Positions 1 to 6,039 of a DNA stretch of 9,784 bases are shown piece after piece. The notes beneath the pieces are model-generated. The model had not been told where the DNA came from. It was given only the letters and a program-made list of their open reading frames with translations, and searched no databases. The stretch is from positions 1 through 9,784 of the forward strand of contig QFPD01000046.1 in the NCBI GenBank assembly GCA_003248845.1, given 5' to 3'. The position numbers were made by a program, and so were the translations under genes. Numbering within the stretch: position 1 is the first letter of the stretch; each line of letters begins with the position of its first letter. The stretch is from Microbacterium sp. GTDB lineage: Bacteria > Actinomycetota > Actinomycetes > Actinomycetales > Microbacteriaceae.

Positions 1-96
1 AGCGGTGATGCCTATCCGGGCCGCTGGCTGGCGATTAACCCCGGCACCGCCGCAGGCACGCTGCTCGGTGAGAAGTGGGCGACGGCGGTCCAGTGA
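1..96 (+). CDS. C-terminal tail of an unidentified protein (partial)
   Basis: Frame 1 is open from the first base to a TGA at 94-96 and gives 31 residues ending in GEKWATAVQ. The stop overlaps the GTG start of the first permease (GTGA, 93-96), so this gene belongs to the same operon. In importers of this class the gene before the permeases is often the solute-binding protein, and that is one possibility. An associated enzyme is equally possible. The fragment (with AINPGTAAGTLLG) carries no motif I can assign, so no function is claimed. Confidence 0.7.
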   Translation, partial: SGDAYPGRWLAINPGTAAGTLLGEKWATAVQ

Positions 97-1028
97 CCGC
101 GGTCGCCTCGGCGGGGGTGGATGCCGCGGCATCCACCCCCGCTCCCGCCCGGGAGAGCCTGCCCGCGTCGACGTCACGTCGGCGCGGGTCGTGGGCGTGG
201 GTCGGACTCGTGCCCTTCGCCGTCTACGTCGTGCTGTTCCTCGTTCTGCCGACGACGCTCGCGATCGGCTCCGGGTTCTTCACCCGCGACGGTTCGTTCA
301 CGTGGTCGAACGTCGCTGCGCTCGGCGACCCGCTCATCCTGCGCACGTTCGCGAACTCGGCCGGCCTGTCGCTGCTCACCGCGGTCATCGGCGCCGCCGT
401 CGGCGCTCTCGTCTGCTACGCCCTGCTGGGGCTCTCGCCCGAGGGCACCGTGCGCTCCGCCGTGGATGCCGCGGCCGGGGTCCTGGCTCAGTTCGGCGGC
501 GTCATGCTGGCGTTCGCGTTCATCGCGACGATCGGCATCCAAGGCGTCATCACGGTGTTCCTGCGCGACGCCTTCGGCATCGACATCTTCGCGAACGGCA
601 CCTGGCTCTACGAGCTGCCGGGCCTCATCCTGCCGTACGTCTTCTTCCAGATCCCTCTCATGGTCATCACCTTCCTCCCCGCACTCTCCGCCCTGAAGCC
701 CCAGTGGGCCGAGGCGAACCTCACCCTCGGCGGCTCGGCCCGGACGTTCTGGACGCACATCGGCGTCCCTGTCCTCGCCCCCTCGTTCACCGCGAGCCTG
801 CTGCTCCTGTTCGCAAACGCGTTCTCGTCCTATGCGACGGCGGCGGCCCTCGCGAGCCAAGGGTCGCAGATCGTCCCCCTGCAGATCCGAGCGGCCCTCA
901 CGAGCGAGACCGTGCTCGGGCGTGAGAACCTCGCCGGTGCGCTCGCTCTCGGCATGATCGTCGTCGTCGGGGCCGTCATGGGCGCCTACACCCTCGTCCA
1001 GCGCCGCGCGGCGCGGTGGCAGTCGTGA
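93..1028 (+). CDS. ABC transporter permease, first subunit (POPT-type importer)
   Basis: This is an inner-membrane permease of 311 residues. After a cytoplasmic Ala/Ser/Pro/Arg-rich N-terminus (1-34) it shows hydrophobic segments near 36-58, 88-112, 130-150, 175-200, 232-252 and 280-302, consistent with six helices. The cytoplasmic EAA loop that contacts the ATPase is at about 205-226 (AEANLTLGGSART, then IGVP). Size and motif fit the PotB/PhnU-like side of the polyamine/opine/phosphonate family. The substrate cannot be read from the sequence. I chose GTG at 93 over the in-frame GTG at 75 because it gives the same GTGA overlap seen at the next two junctions. The Shine-Dalgarno sequence is weak, as expected for coupled translation. 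Codons 7-17 contain a perfect 32-bp palindrome. Confidence 0.9.
   Translation: MTAVASAGVDAAASTPAPARESLPASTSRRRGSWAWVGLVPFAVYVVLFLVLPTTLAIGSGFFTRDGSFTWSNVAALGDPLILRTFANSAGLSLLTAVIGAAVGALVCYALLGLSPEGTVRSAVDAAAGVLAQFGGVMLAFAFIATIGIQGVITVFLRDAFGIDIFANGTWLYELPGLILPYVFFQIPLMVITFLPALSALKPQWAEANLTLGGSARTFWTHIGVPVLAPSFTASLLLLFANAFSSYATAAALASQGSQIVPLQIRAALTSETVLGRENLAGALALGMIVVVGAVMGAYTLVQRRAARWQS
111..142. repeat. Perfect 32-bp palindrome inside the start of the first permease gene
   Basis: The left half, GCGGGGGTGGATGCCG, is exactly reverse-complementary to bases 127-142, with no central gap. In RNA it could form a stem of about 14 bp closed by a tetraloop, beginning 18 nt after the GTG start. It sits at the boundary between the upstream operon gene and the permeases. 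There it could stabilise the 3' end of the upstream message or lower permease expression; that role is inferred. It encodes part of a low-complexity stretch (VDAAAST). Confidence 0.9.
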
Positions 1029-1819
1029 ACCGGCTTGCACCCCACCCCGCGACGCGGGCCGTGATCGCCGTGGCCGTCGGAGTGTTCTTCGCGATCCCGC
1101 TCGTGTCGACCCTCCTCTACACGGTGAAGATGCCGGACGGCTCACTGTCGTTCGCGCGCTGGGCGAGCCTGGTCGACCCGAAGACGGCCGCGACGTTGAA
1201 GCCGATCTGGACGGGGCTGGGCAACTCACTCGTCCTGTGCGTCGTGACGGTTGCGATCGTGCTGCTGCTACTCGCCCCGACGATGGTGCTCGTGAACCTG
1301 CGGTTCCCACGCCTGAAGCGCGTCTTCGAGTTCACCGTCCTGCTCCCCATCTCGATCCCCGCGATCGTGCTCGTCGTGGGGCTCGCGCCGCTCTACCTGC
1401 AGATCGGGCGCCTCATCGGCACGGGGGCGTGGACGCTCGCGTTCGCCTACGGCATCACCGTGCTGCCCTTCGCCTACCGCGCGATCCAGGCCTCGATCGA
1501 TGCCGTCGACCTGCGCACGCTCGCGGAGGCCGCGCGGTCCCTCGGAGCGGGCTGGACGGCGATCGTCCTGCGCGTGCTGGCGCCGAACCTGCGTTCCGGG
1601 CTGCTCGCGGCATCCCTCCTGTCGATCGCCGTCGTGCTCGGCGAGTTCACGATCGCGTCGCTGCTGAACCGCCAGGTGTTCCAGACGGCGATGGTCGTGG
1701 TCCAGAAGCAGGATCCGTACCTGCCGGCGATCTTCACCCTCCTCGCTCTGCTCTTCTGCTTCGTCCTCCTCCTCGTCATCGGCCGCGCCGCGCGCGGTCA
1801 CCGAAAGGCCCGCCCGTGA
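1025..1819 (+). CDS. ABC transporter permease, second subunit (POPT-type importer)
   Basis: This is the partner inner-membrane permease, 264 residues. Hydrophobic segments lie near 12-33, 66-92, 103-124, 135-152, 194-212 and 234-254. The EAA loop is clear at 167-192 (LAEAARSLGAGWTAI, then VLRVLAPN), close to the consensus of PotC/PhnV-like subunits. I chose GTG at 1025 because it overlaps the preceding stop by 4 nt (GTGA); an in-frame GTG at 1016 would add three residues and has no better ribosome-binding site. With the preceding permease and the following ATPase it should form an asymmetric two-permease importer core. The substrate is unknown. Confidence 0.92.
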   Translation: MNRLAPHPATRAVIAVAVGVFFAIPLVSTLLYTVKMPDGSLSFARWASLVDPKTAATLKPIWTGLGNSLVLCVVTVAIVLLLLAPTMVLVNLRFPRLKRVFEFTVLLPISIPAIVLVVGLAPLYLQIGRLIGTGAWTLAFAYGITVLPFAYRAIQASIDAVDLRTLAEAARSLGAGWTAIVLRVLAPNLRSGLLAASLLSIAVVLGEFTIASLLNRQVFQTAMVVVQKQDPYLPAIFTLLALLFCFVLLLVIGRAARGHRKARP

Positions 1820-2937
1820 CCATCGACCGCGCTCTCCCCCGCACCGCCGACAACATGCTCCTCACCGGCGCCGCCGCCGGCACGCGCGTGCAGCTGCAGG
1901 GGATCGAGAAGAGCTTCGGCGGCACCCGAGTGCTCCACGGCGTGGACCTCGACATCGCGCCGGGCGAGTTCGTCTCACTCCTCGGCCCCTCGGGGTGCGG
2001 CAAGACGACGGCGCTGCGCGTGCTCGCGGGGCTCGAGTCCGCCGACAGCGGCGCGGTGCTCCTCGGCGGACGCGACGTCTCCCGTGTCCCTACGCAGCGT
2101 CGCGACATCGGCATGGTCTTCCAGTCGTACTCGCTGTTCCCGCACCTGAGCGTCGCCGACAACACCGCGTTCGGCCTGCGCCGCCGCGGCATCCATCGGG
2201 GACCTGCCACACGACGCGCGCTCGATGCCCTCGAGCTCGTCGGCCTCGGCCATCTCGCCGATCGCTATCCGCACCAGCTCTCCGGGGGCCAGCAGCAGCG
2301 CGTCGCGCTCGCGCGCGCCCTCGTCACCGAGCCGCGGGTGCTGCTGCTCGACGAGCCGCTCTCCGCCCTCGACGCCCGGGTGCGCGTGCAGCTGCGCGAC
2401 GAGATCCGCCGACTGCAGCTGCGCCTGGGCATCACCACCGTGTTCGTCACGCACGATCAAGAGGAGGCCCTGGCCGTCTCCGATCGCATCGCCGTGATGG
2501 ATGCCGGGCGCATCGAGCAGATCGGCACTCCGGAAGAGCTCTACCTGCGTCCGCGCACCCCGGTCGTCGCGGCGTTCGTCGGTCTCTCCAGCGCCGTTCC
2601 CGCCGTCGCGTCGGGCACGAGCGTCGTCGTGTGGGGGACATCGCTCCCCCGCCTCGGATCCGGTGAGGACGGTGCCGTCACGGCGCTCCTGCGCCCCGAG
2701 AACGTGCGCCTGCACGCCATGACCACGGATGCCTCAGCGGATGTCGCAGCCGGGCCCGGCACGACCGGTCGGATCGAGGAGAGCACCTTTCTGGGCAGCT
2801 TCCGGAGGACCGTCGTGCGTACGGACGACGGCGCGATCGTGCACGTGCAGCACGACGTCGCCGATCGCTACGAGTACGGTCAGCCCGTGCGTCTGACGGT
2901 CGTCCCGGTCGCGGTGGCGGTGCGTCCCGCCGCCTGA
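1816..2937 (+). CDS. ABC transporter ATP-binding protein (PotA-like, with C-terminal TOBE region)
   Basis: This cytoplasmic ATPase of 373 residues energises the two permeases. Motifs are complete: Walker A GPSGCGKTT (57-65), Q-loop Q103, signature LSGGQQ (155-160), Walker B LLLDE (176-180), D-loop SALD (183-186) and switch H213. The C-terminal part (about 285-371, with LLRPENVRL and later beta-like stretches) fits the TOBE domain that PotA/FbpC/MalK-like ATPases carry. The GTG at 1816 overlaps the permease stop as GTGA and has GAAAGG at 1803-1808 with a 7-nt spacer. Length is normal for the family. Residues 2-20 precede the ATPase core and could be shortened by starting at the internal ATG (residue 14). 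The substrate could be a polyamine, phosphonate, iron or thiamine; nothing here decides. Confidence 0.93.
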   Translation: MTIDRALPRTADNMLLTGAAAGTRVQLQGIEKSFGGTRVLHGVDLDIAPGEFVSLLGPSGCGKTTALRVLAGLESADSGAVLLGGRDVSRVPTQRRDIGMVFQSYSLFPHLSVADNTAFGLRRRGIHRGPATRRALDALELVGLGHLADRYPHQLSGGQQQRVALARALVTEPRVLLLDEPLSALDARVRVQLRDEIRRLQLRLGITTVFVTHDQEEALAVSDRIAVMDAGRIEQIGTPEELYLRPRTPVVAAFVGLSSAVPAVASGTSVVVWGTSLPRLGSGEDGAVTALLRPENVRLHAMTTDASADVAAGPGTTGRIEESTFLGSFRRTVVRTDDGAIVHVQHDVADRYEYGQPVRLTVVPVAVAVRPAA

Positions 2938-2950
2938 GAGTTCGGCGGCG
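2928..2950. terminator. Candidate bidirectional hairpin at convergent stops
   Basis: CGCCGCC (2928-2934) pairs perfectly with GGCGGCG (2944-2950) across a 9-nt loop. The hairpin covers the ATPase stop and most of the 19-nt gap to the stop of the opposing Dabb gene. Neither strand has a U-tract, which is common in GC-rich actinobacteria, so termination is plausible but unproven. Confidence 0.45.
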
Positions 2951-2956
2951 CGGGCG

Positions 2957-3253
2957 TCAGATGACGAAGTCGACGGCCACCCGGTCGGCGACGACGGACC
3001 GCACGTACGCCACCACGATCTGGTGGTCGGGGTGGGTCTGGTACGCGTCGAGGGCCGCCTGGTCGGCGAAGTCGGCGACCAGAGCGACATCCCAGTTGGT
3101 GCCGCCGACGACGTCGGGTCCGACCGAGATCTCGCCGATGGAGGGGACGACGCCCTTCAGCGCGAGGAGGTCCGCCGCGATCTTCCGCGCCTGAGCGGCT
3201 TTCTCGGTCGGGTCTTCAGCGGCCAGACGCCAGGCGACGATGTGACGGATCAT
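2957..3253 (-). CDS. Dabb-family protein (stress-responsive alpha/beta-barrel domain)
   Basis: This 98-residue protein is the size of a single Dabb domain, a ferredoxin-like alpha/beta barrel that forms dimers. It starts MIRHIVAWRL, the usual first strand with a conserved His, and continues with a helix rich in Ala and charged residues (about 13-30). Then come GVVPSIGEISVGPDV, WDVALVADFADQAALDAYQTHP and a final strand with VAVDFVI. Family members are mostly uncharacterised and stress-associated; a few are enzymes of polyketide or aromatic metabolism. No catalytic role is claimed. The start ATG overlaps the stop of the upstream glutaredoxin-like gene by 4 nt (ATGA) and has AGAGGA six nt upstream, so the two are co-translated. 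Confidence 0.9.
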   Translation of the reverse strand: MIRHIVAWRLAAEDPTEKAAQARKIAADLLALKGVVPSIGEISVGPDVVGGTNWDVALVADFADQAALDAYQTHPDHQIVVAYVRSVVADRVAVDFVI

Positions 3254-3570
3254 GCGGGGTCCTCTTCCGGGGCTGGGGCGGGGGTCGATTCCGAGACGGA
3301 GATCGCATCGGGCGCCCGGGATGCCGCGGCATCCAAGGCGGCGCGCAGACGCGCGGCATCGAGCCGCCAGTGCGCATGCAGGCGATCGTCGATGAGCACG
3401 GCGGGGATCTTCTCCCACCACGTCGCGTACAGCGCCGGGTCGTCGAGGATCGACAGCTCGGCGACCTCGACATCGCTCTCCGGGAGCTCGGAGATGACGA
3501 CATCGATGATCTCGCGGGCGACGTCGCACAGGTGGCAGTCGGGCTTGGAGATCAGCGTGAGTGTCGTCAC
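3250..3570 (-). CDS. Glutaredoxin/thioredoxin-fold family protein with CxxC
   Basis: A small cytoplasmic thioredoxin-fold protein of 106 residues. It opens with a beta strand (TTLTLISKPDCHLCD) carrying the redox motif CHLC. A helix, a second strand (VEVAELSILDDPAL) and the cis-Pro region typical of the family follow (WEKIPAVLIDDRL). The core matches the DUF836-like glutaredoxin family that actinobacterial genomes annotate as glutaredoxin family protein. The last 30 residues are low-complexity and probably disordered. I prefer the GTG at 3568-3570: GGGAG (3585-3581) is then 10 nt away. The in-frame ATG at 3577-3579 would add three residues but leaves a 1-nt spacer. The gene overlaps the Dabb gene by 4 nt. 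The redox partner is unknown. Confidence 0.87.
   Translation of the reverse strand: MTTLTLISKPDCHLCDVAREIIDVVISELPESDVEVAELSILDDPALYATWWEKIPAVLIDDRLHAHWRLDAARLRAALDAAASRAPDAISVSESTPAPAPEEDPA
3319..3334. repeat. 16-bp palindrome identical to the core of the 111-142 palindrome
   Basis: GGATGCCGCGGCATCC occurs here inside the glutaredoxin-like gene and again at 119-134, the centre of the 32-bp palindrome. Read on the coding strand of either gene it encodes the peptide DAAAS. The second copy may therefore reflect low-complexity coding plus the window-wide preference for GGATGCC, rather than a site. Confidence 0.75.
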
Positions 3571-3663
3571 GGCATCCATTCTCCCGTATGCTCCGCGCCC
3601 GCAGGCCCCGTGCCAGCCGCCGACCCCTGGCGCTGCCGGGCCGGGGCACCGTCGGCGTCGCCA

Positions 3664-3693
3664 TATAGTGAACCAGAGTCCTCGCAAAACGTC
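3664..3693 (+). promoter_or_regulatory. Candidate ECF-type promoter, with an overlapping vegetative -10
   Basis: In the 164-nt gap before the sigma gene, TGAAC ends at 3673 and is followed by exactly 16 nt and then CGTC at 3690-3693. That spacing and the AAC...CGT core match the general ECF promoter pattern. It would start transcription about 45 nt before the ATG. TATAGT at 3664-3669 is also a good TANNNT -10 hexamer, but I see no matching -35. Autoregulation by the downstream sigma factor is inferred. Confidence 0.45.
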
Positions 3694-3743
3694 GCTCGCG
3701 TCGGCGGACGCAACGACGTCGGTGGGACGGGGGGTGAGGCGTC

Positions 3744-5546
3744 ATGAGCGAGCCGGATACGGCGACCGCGAGCGTCACCCTGCCCGAGAGCGACGCCGAG
3801 CTCATCGCACGGTTGCGCAGCGGGGACAACACCGCGTACGAGACCCTGTGGCAGCGACACGTGGGCGCCGCGCTGCGGCTGGGACATCGCATCGCGCCCG
3901 GCGATGCCGCCGACCTCGTCTCCGACGCCTTCCTCGCCGTCTACGACCGCATCCGCGTCCAGGGCGCCGGGCCCGACACGCACTTTCGCGCCTACCTCTT
4001 CACGACCATGCGGAACATGGCGGTGCGAATGCACGCCGCGCGCAACCGCATCGAGCTCGATCCCGACATCGAGGTCGTCGACGAGCGCGATCCTCTGCTG
4101 CTCCTCCTCGACGAGGACGATGCCCGGCTGCTCCTGCGCTCATTTCGCTCCCTTCCCGTGCGCTGGCAGCGCGTTCTCTGGCTGAGCGAGGTCGCGCGCG
4201 TGGCGCGCCCGGCCATCGCGCGCGAGCTGCGGATCCGTCCCAACGCCGTCTCGGCTCTCCATCGCCGCGCGAAGGCGGGGCTGCGCACCACGTGGATGCT
4301 CGAGCACCTTCCGCCCGCGCTCCGCGGTGATCCGACTCACGCGGCATCCCGGCTGCCGGATCTTCTGCTCGGAGAGCTCTCGCCTCCGGCGGCCGAGCAC
4401 GTGCACGCGCATCTTCGCGCGTGCACCCCGTGCGCCCAGGCGCACGATCAGCTCCGGGCCGCGTTGCGCTCGGCGCGCACCCGCTCCCTCGGGGCCCTCG
4501 GGTTCGCGGCGCTCGCGATCGTTCTGCCCACGGCGTCGGCCCTCACGCCCGCCGCAACCGCGACCGCCGCGGTCGTCGCCGTCGCAGCCCTCGTGTCGGC
4601 TGCGCTCCTCAGCGGTGGCGTGGCGCTGACCGCTCCGGCGCCGGGCGCGGCGGGGCCGGAAACGCTCGTCTCCCGTGCGCAGGACCAGCCGGGTCCATCC
4701 GTCCCGACACCTCACGCCGCGCCGCCTTCCGCTGCCGCGGCCGCGCCGCTCGCCCCGGCAGCAGAGGTGGCCCGACCCCCGGCAGCCGAAGTCCCGCCAG
4801 AGGGCGACCTGGACCTCTGGCAGCCCGCCGCCGGCGGCGCGGGAGGTCGGCCACAGATGCCCGCCCCCACGCCCGCCGCCCCGGGTTCGCTCCCCGTGCC
4901 CGCAACGACCGGCACGGCGCCCGGTGACGGCGTGCCCGCGCCGACGACGCCGCGTGCCACCGCACCCGCGGTCACGACAGCCGCTCTCGGAGCGCCCTAC
5001 CTCGCTCCCCGCCTGTCGGGCGTCACCGACCCCGCAGCCGTCGTGGCGATCGACGTCGCCGGCACGACCTACGCGGTCGATCCGGGTGCCGATGGCGCGT
5101 GGCAGTTCGACCTGCGGATGCTCTCCCTCGACGCGGGCGCGTACCTCGCCTCGATCTGGACCGTGCAGGACGGCGCCGCCTCCGGGACGAGCACCGTCAC
5201 GTTCACCACTGCACAGCCCGGCGTCGCGGGGTTCCCGGACGATGTCGTGCTCGACCTCGATGCCGCGAGCTCCGCCGGGATCACGTTCACCGTGACGGGA
5301 CCCCCGTCGGGCAACGTCTGCGTCTGGTCCGACACCGGGCAGTCGGCCGTGATCCCGCTCGGTGAGAACGGCACCGCGACACGACGCATCCGCTTTCTGA
5401 CGACGGGTGTGTATGCCCTCGAGATCGCCGTCTGCGCCGACGGGGTGCCGGGCCCCGCGGTCGCTCAGGCGTTCTGGGTCAGCTCCGGTGTCTTCGATCC
5501 CTGGGACGAGGAGCCGGTCTTCGAGATCGACGCCCCCTCCCTCTGA
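3744..5546 (+). CDS. ECF sigma factor fused to anti-sigma-like zinc motif, membrane segments and beta-domain sensor
   Basis: This 600-residue protein reads as several modules. Residues 20-102 resemble sigma region 2 (DAADLVSDAFLAVYDRI, then HFRAYLFTTMRNMAVRM). Residues 128-185 resemble region 4 with its DNA-binding helix-turn-helix (RPAIARELRIRPNAVSALHR). Residues 199-240 carry a zf-HC2/ZAS-type signature: H223-x3-C227-x2-C230, with H199 as a possible fourth ligand. Hydrophobic segments lie at about 248-267 and 272-296. A Pro/Ala-rich linker covers 297-412. Residues 415-490 look like a bacterial Ig-like fold, and 495-585 form another beta-rich region with C526 and C564. ECF sigma factors with fused anti-sigma and membrane extensions are known in actinobacteria (for example the ECF48, ECF52 and ECF53 types). 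Ordinary ECF factors are about 180-200 residues. The ATG has GGGGTGAGG just upstream. The signal sensed and the regulon are unknown. Confidence 0.87.
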   Translation: MSEPDTATASVTLPESDAELIARLRSGDNTAYETLWQRHVGAALRLGHRIAPGDAADLVSDAFLAVYDRIRVQGAGPDTHFRAYLFTTMRNMAVRMHAARNRIELDPDIEVVDERDPLLLLLDEDDARLLLRSFRSLPVRWQRVLWLSEVARVARPAIARELRIRPNAVSALHRRAKAGLRTTWMLEHLPPALRGDPTHAASRLPDLLLGELSPPAAEHVHAHLRACTPCAQAHDQLRAALRSARTRSLGALGFAALAIVLPTASALTPAATATAAVVAVAALVSAALLSGGVALTAPAPGAAGPETLVSRAQDQPGPSVPTPHAAPPSAAAAAPLAPAAEVARPPAAEVPPEGDLDLWQPAAGGAGGRPQMPAPTPAAPGSLPVPATTGTAPGDGVPAPTTPRATAPAVTTAALGAPYLAPRLSGVTDPAAVVAIDVAGTTYAVDPGADGAWQFDLRMLSLDAGAYLASIWTVQDGAASGTSTVTFTTAQPGVAGFPDDVVLDLDAASSAGITFTVTGPPSGNVCVWSDTGQSAVIPLGENGTATRRIRFLTTGVYALEIAVCADGVPGPAVAQAFWVSSGVFDPWDEEPVFEIDAPSL

Positions 5547-5564
5547 TCTCTGGAGGAAACACGA

Positions 5565-5590
5565 AGCGCCCGTCCAGACGGACAGGCGCT
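5565..5590 (-). terminator. Terminator hairpin downstream of bS22
   Basis: Bases 5565-5575 pair with 5580-5590 around a 4-nt loop, an 11-bp stem. The one non-Watson-Crick position (5571/5584) is C-A on the plus transcript but a G-U wobble on the minus transcript. The run after the stem on the minus strand (UCGUGUUUCC) is also U-richer. This favours a minus-strand terminator for bS22, although it lies just past the sigma gene stop and may act on both. Confidence 0.65.
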
Positions 5591-5622
5591 CGGTGCAGAT
5601 TACTCAGAATCCAGGGCCGCAG

Positions 5623-5721
5623 TTACTTCTTGTTGCGGCGCTGGTGGCGAGTCTTCCGAAGCAGCTTGCGGTGCTTCTTCTTCGCCATGCGCTTGCGGCG
5701 CTTCTTGATGACAGAACCCAC
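5623..5721 (-). CDS. 30S ribosomal protein bS22 (AURKAIP1/COX24-domain protein)
   Basis: This 32-residue polypeptide starts MGSVIKKRRKRMAKKKH and ends RHQRRNKK. Eighteen of its residues are Lys or Arg. Sequence and length match the AURKAIP1/COX24-domain protein found across actinobacteria, identified in mycobacterial ribosome structures as the extra small-subunit protein bS22. There it is buried near the decoding region of 16S rRNA. The GTG start at 5721 has GAGG six nt upstream. The gene is easily missed because of its size. It follows the excisionase-type HTH gene by 82 nt; M. tuberculosis has the same pairing (Rv0500A-Rv0500B). Confidence 0.93.
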   Translation of the reverse strand: MGSVIKKRRKRMAKKKHRKLLRKTRHQRRNKK

Positions 5722-5747
5722 GGAAAACCTCACTATGTCAGGGGTCT

Positions 5748-5767
5748 GGACGCGGATCGCCGCGTCC
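5748..5767 (-). terminator. Hairpin between the HTH gene and bS22 (attenuator or partial terminator candidate)
   Basis: GGACGCGG (5748-5755) and CCGCGTCC (5760-5767) form a perfect 8-bp stem with a 4-nt loop in the 82-nt gap. Read on the minus strand it lies after the HTH stop and 26 nt before the bS22 start. No U-tract follows. It could reduce readthrough or act as an RNA processing or stabilising element that lets bS22 be made in larger amounts than the regulator. That function is inferred. Confidence 0.4.
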
Positions 5768-5803
5768 GGGAACGGGCACTTCGAAAAATGCCCTCGGAAC
5801 AGT

Positions 5804-5995
5804 CTAGCCGACGTCGGCGACCGGCCGTTGCAGAGCCTCGGTCACGGCGGTCTCGGGCACGCGATAGCTGCGCCCGAACCGCACGGCGGGGAGCTCTCCC
5901 GAGTGCACCAGTCGATACACCGTCATCTTCGAGACGCGCATGATCTCCGCCACCTCGGCGACGGTCAGAAAACGCACATCGGGCAACTCGGCCAT
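5804..5995 (-). CDS. Excisionase-family helix-turn-helix DNA-binding protein (MerR/BldC-like fold)
   Basis: This 63-residue protein is essentially one winged HTH domain. TVAEVAEIMRVSKMTVYRLV (11-30) is the helix-turn-helix, and HSGELPAVRFGRSYRVPETAV (31-51) supplies the wing and following helix of excisionase/MerR-like proteins. No effector domain is present. BldC of Streptomyces has the same architecture, and M. tuberculosis Rv0500A is the positional counterpart beside bS22. The ATG at 5995 has GGGAG with a 7-nt spacer. A GTG two codons upstream is too close to that site. A phage origin is unlikely given the conserved neighbourhood. The target genes are unknown; autoregulation is possible. 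Confidence 0.9.
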   Translation of the reverse strand: MAELPDVRFLTVAEVAEIMRVSKMTVYRLVHSGELPAVRFGRSYRVPETAVTEALQRPVADVG

Positions 5996-6039
5996 TTTCA
6001 CTCTCCCGGGCGCCCTGGTCCCCCCGCAGCGCTGCGACC

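Noticed and set aside
174..1310. Long minus-strand open frame opposite the permeases
   Set aside because: It is rich in Arg, Ser, Gly and Glu with no recognisable domain, and it lies antisense to well-supported membrane proteins. This is a typical GC-rich shadow frame.
3023..4330. Plus-strand frame spanning the glutaredoxin gap and the sigma start
   Set aside because: It crosses two genes in the wrong strand or frame, has no motif, and the sigma gene in another frame has a strong ribosome-binding site and clear domains.
5551..5558. GGAGGAAA just after the sigma gene stop, resembling a ribosome-binding site
   Set aside because: No start codon with a sensible open frame follows on the plus strand; the bS22 gene lies on the opposite strand there.
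5774..5793. GGGCA...TGCCC hairpin between the HTH and bS22 genes
   Set aside because: The stem is only 5 bp with a 10-nt loop, weaker than the adjacent 8-bp hairpin and within chance expectation for this composition.
5804..5995. Phage or integrated-element excisionase
   Set aside because: The HTH resembles Xis proteins, but no integrase, attachment site or phage gene is nearby, and the bS22 neighbourhood is a conserved chromosomal one.
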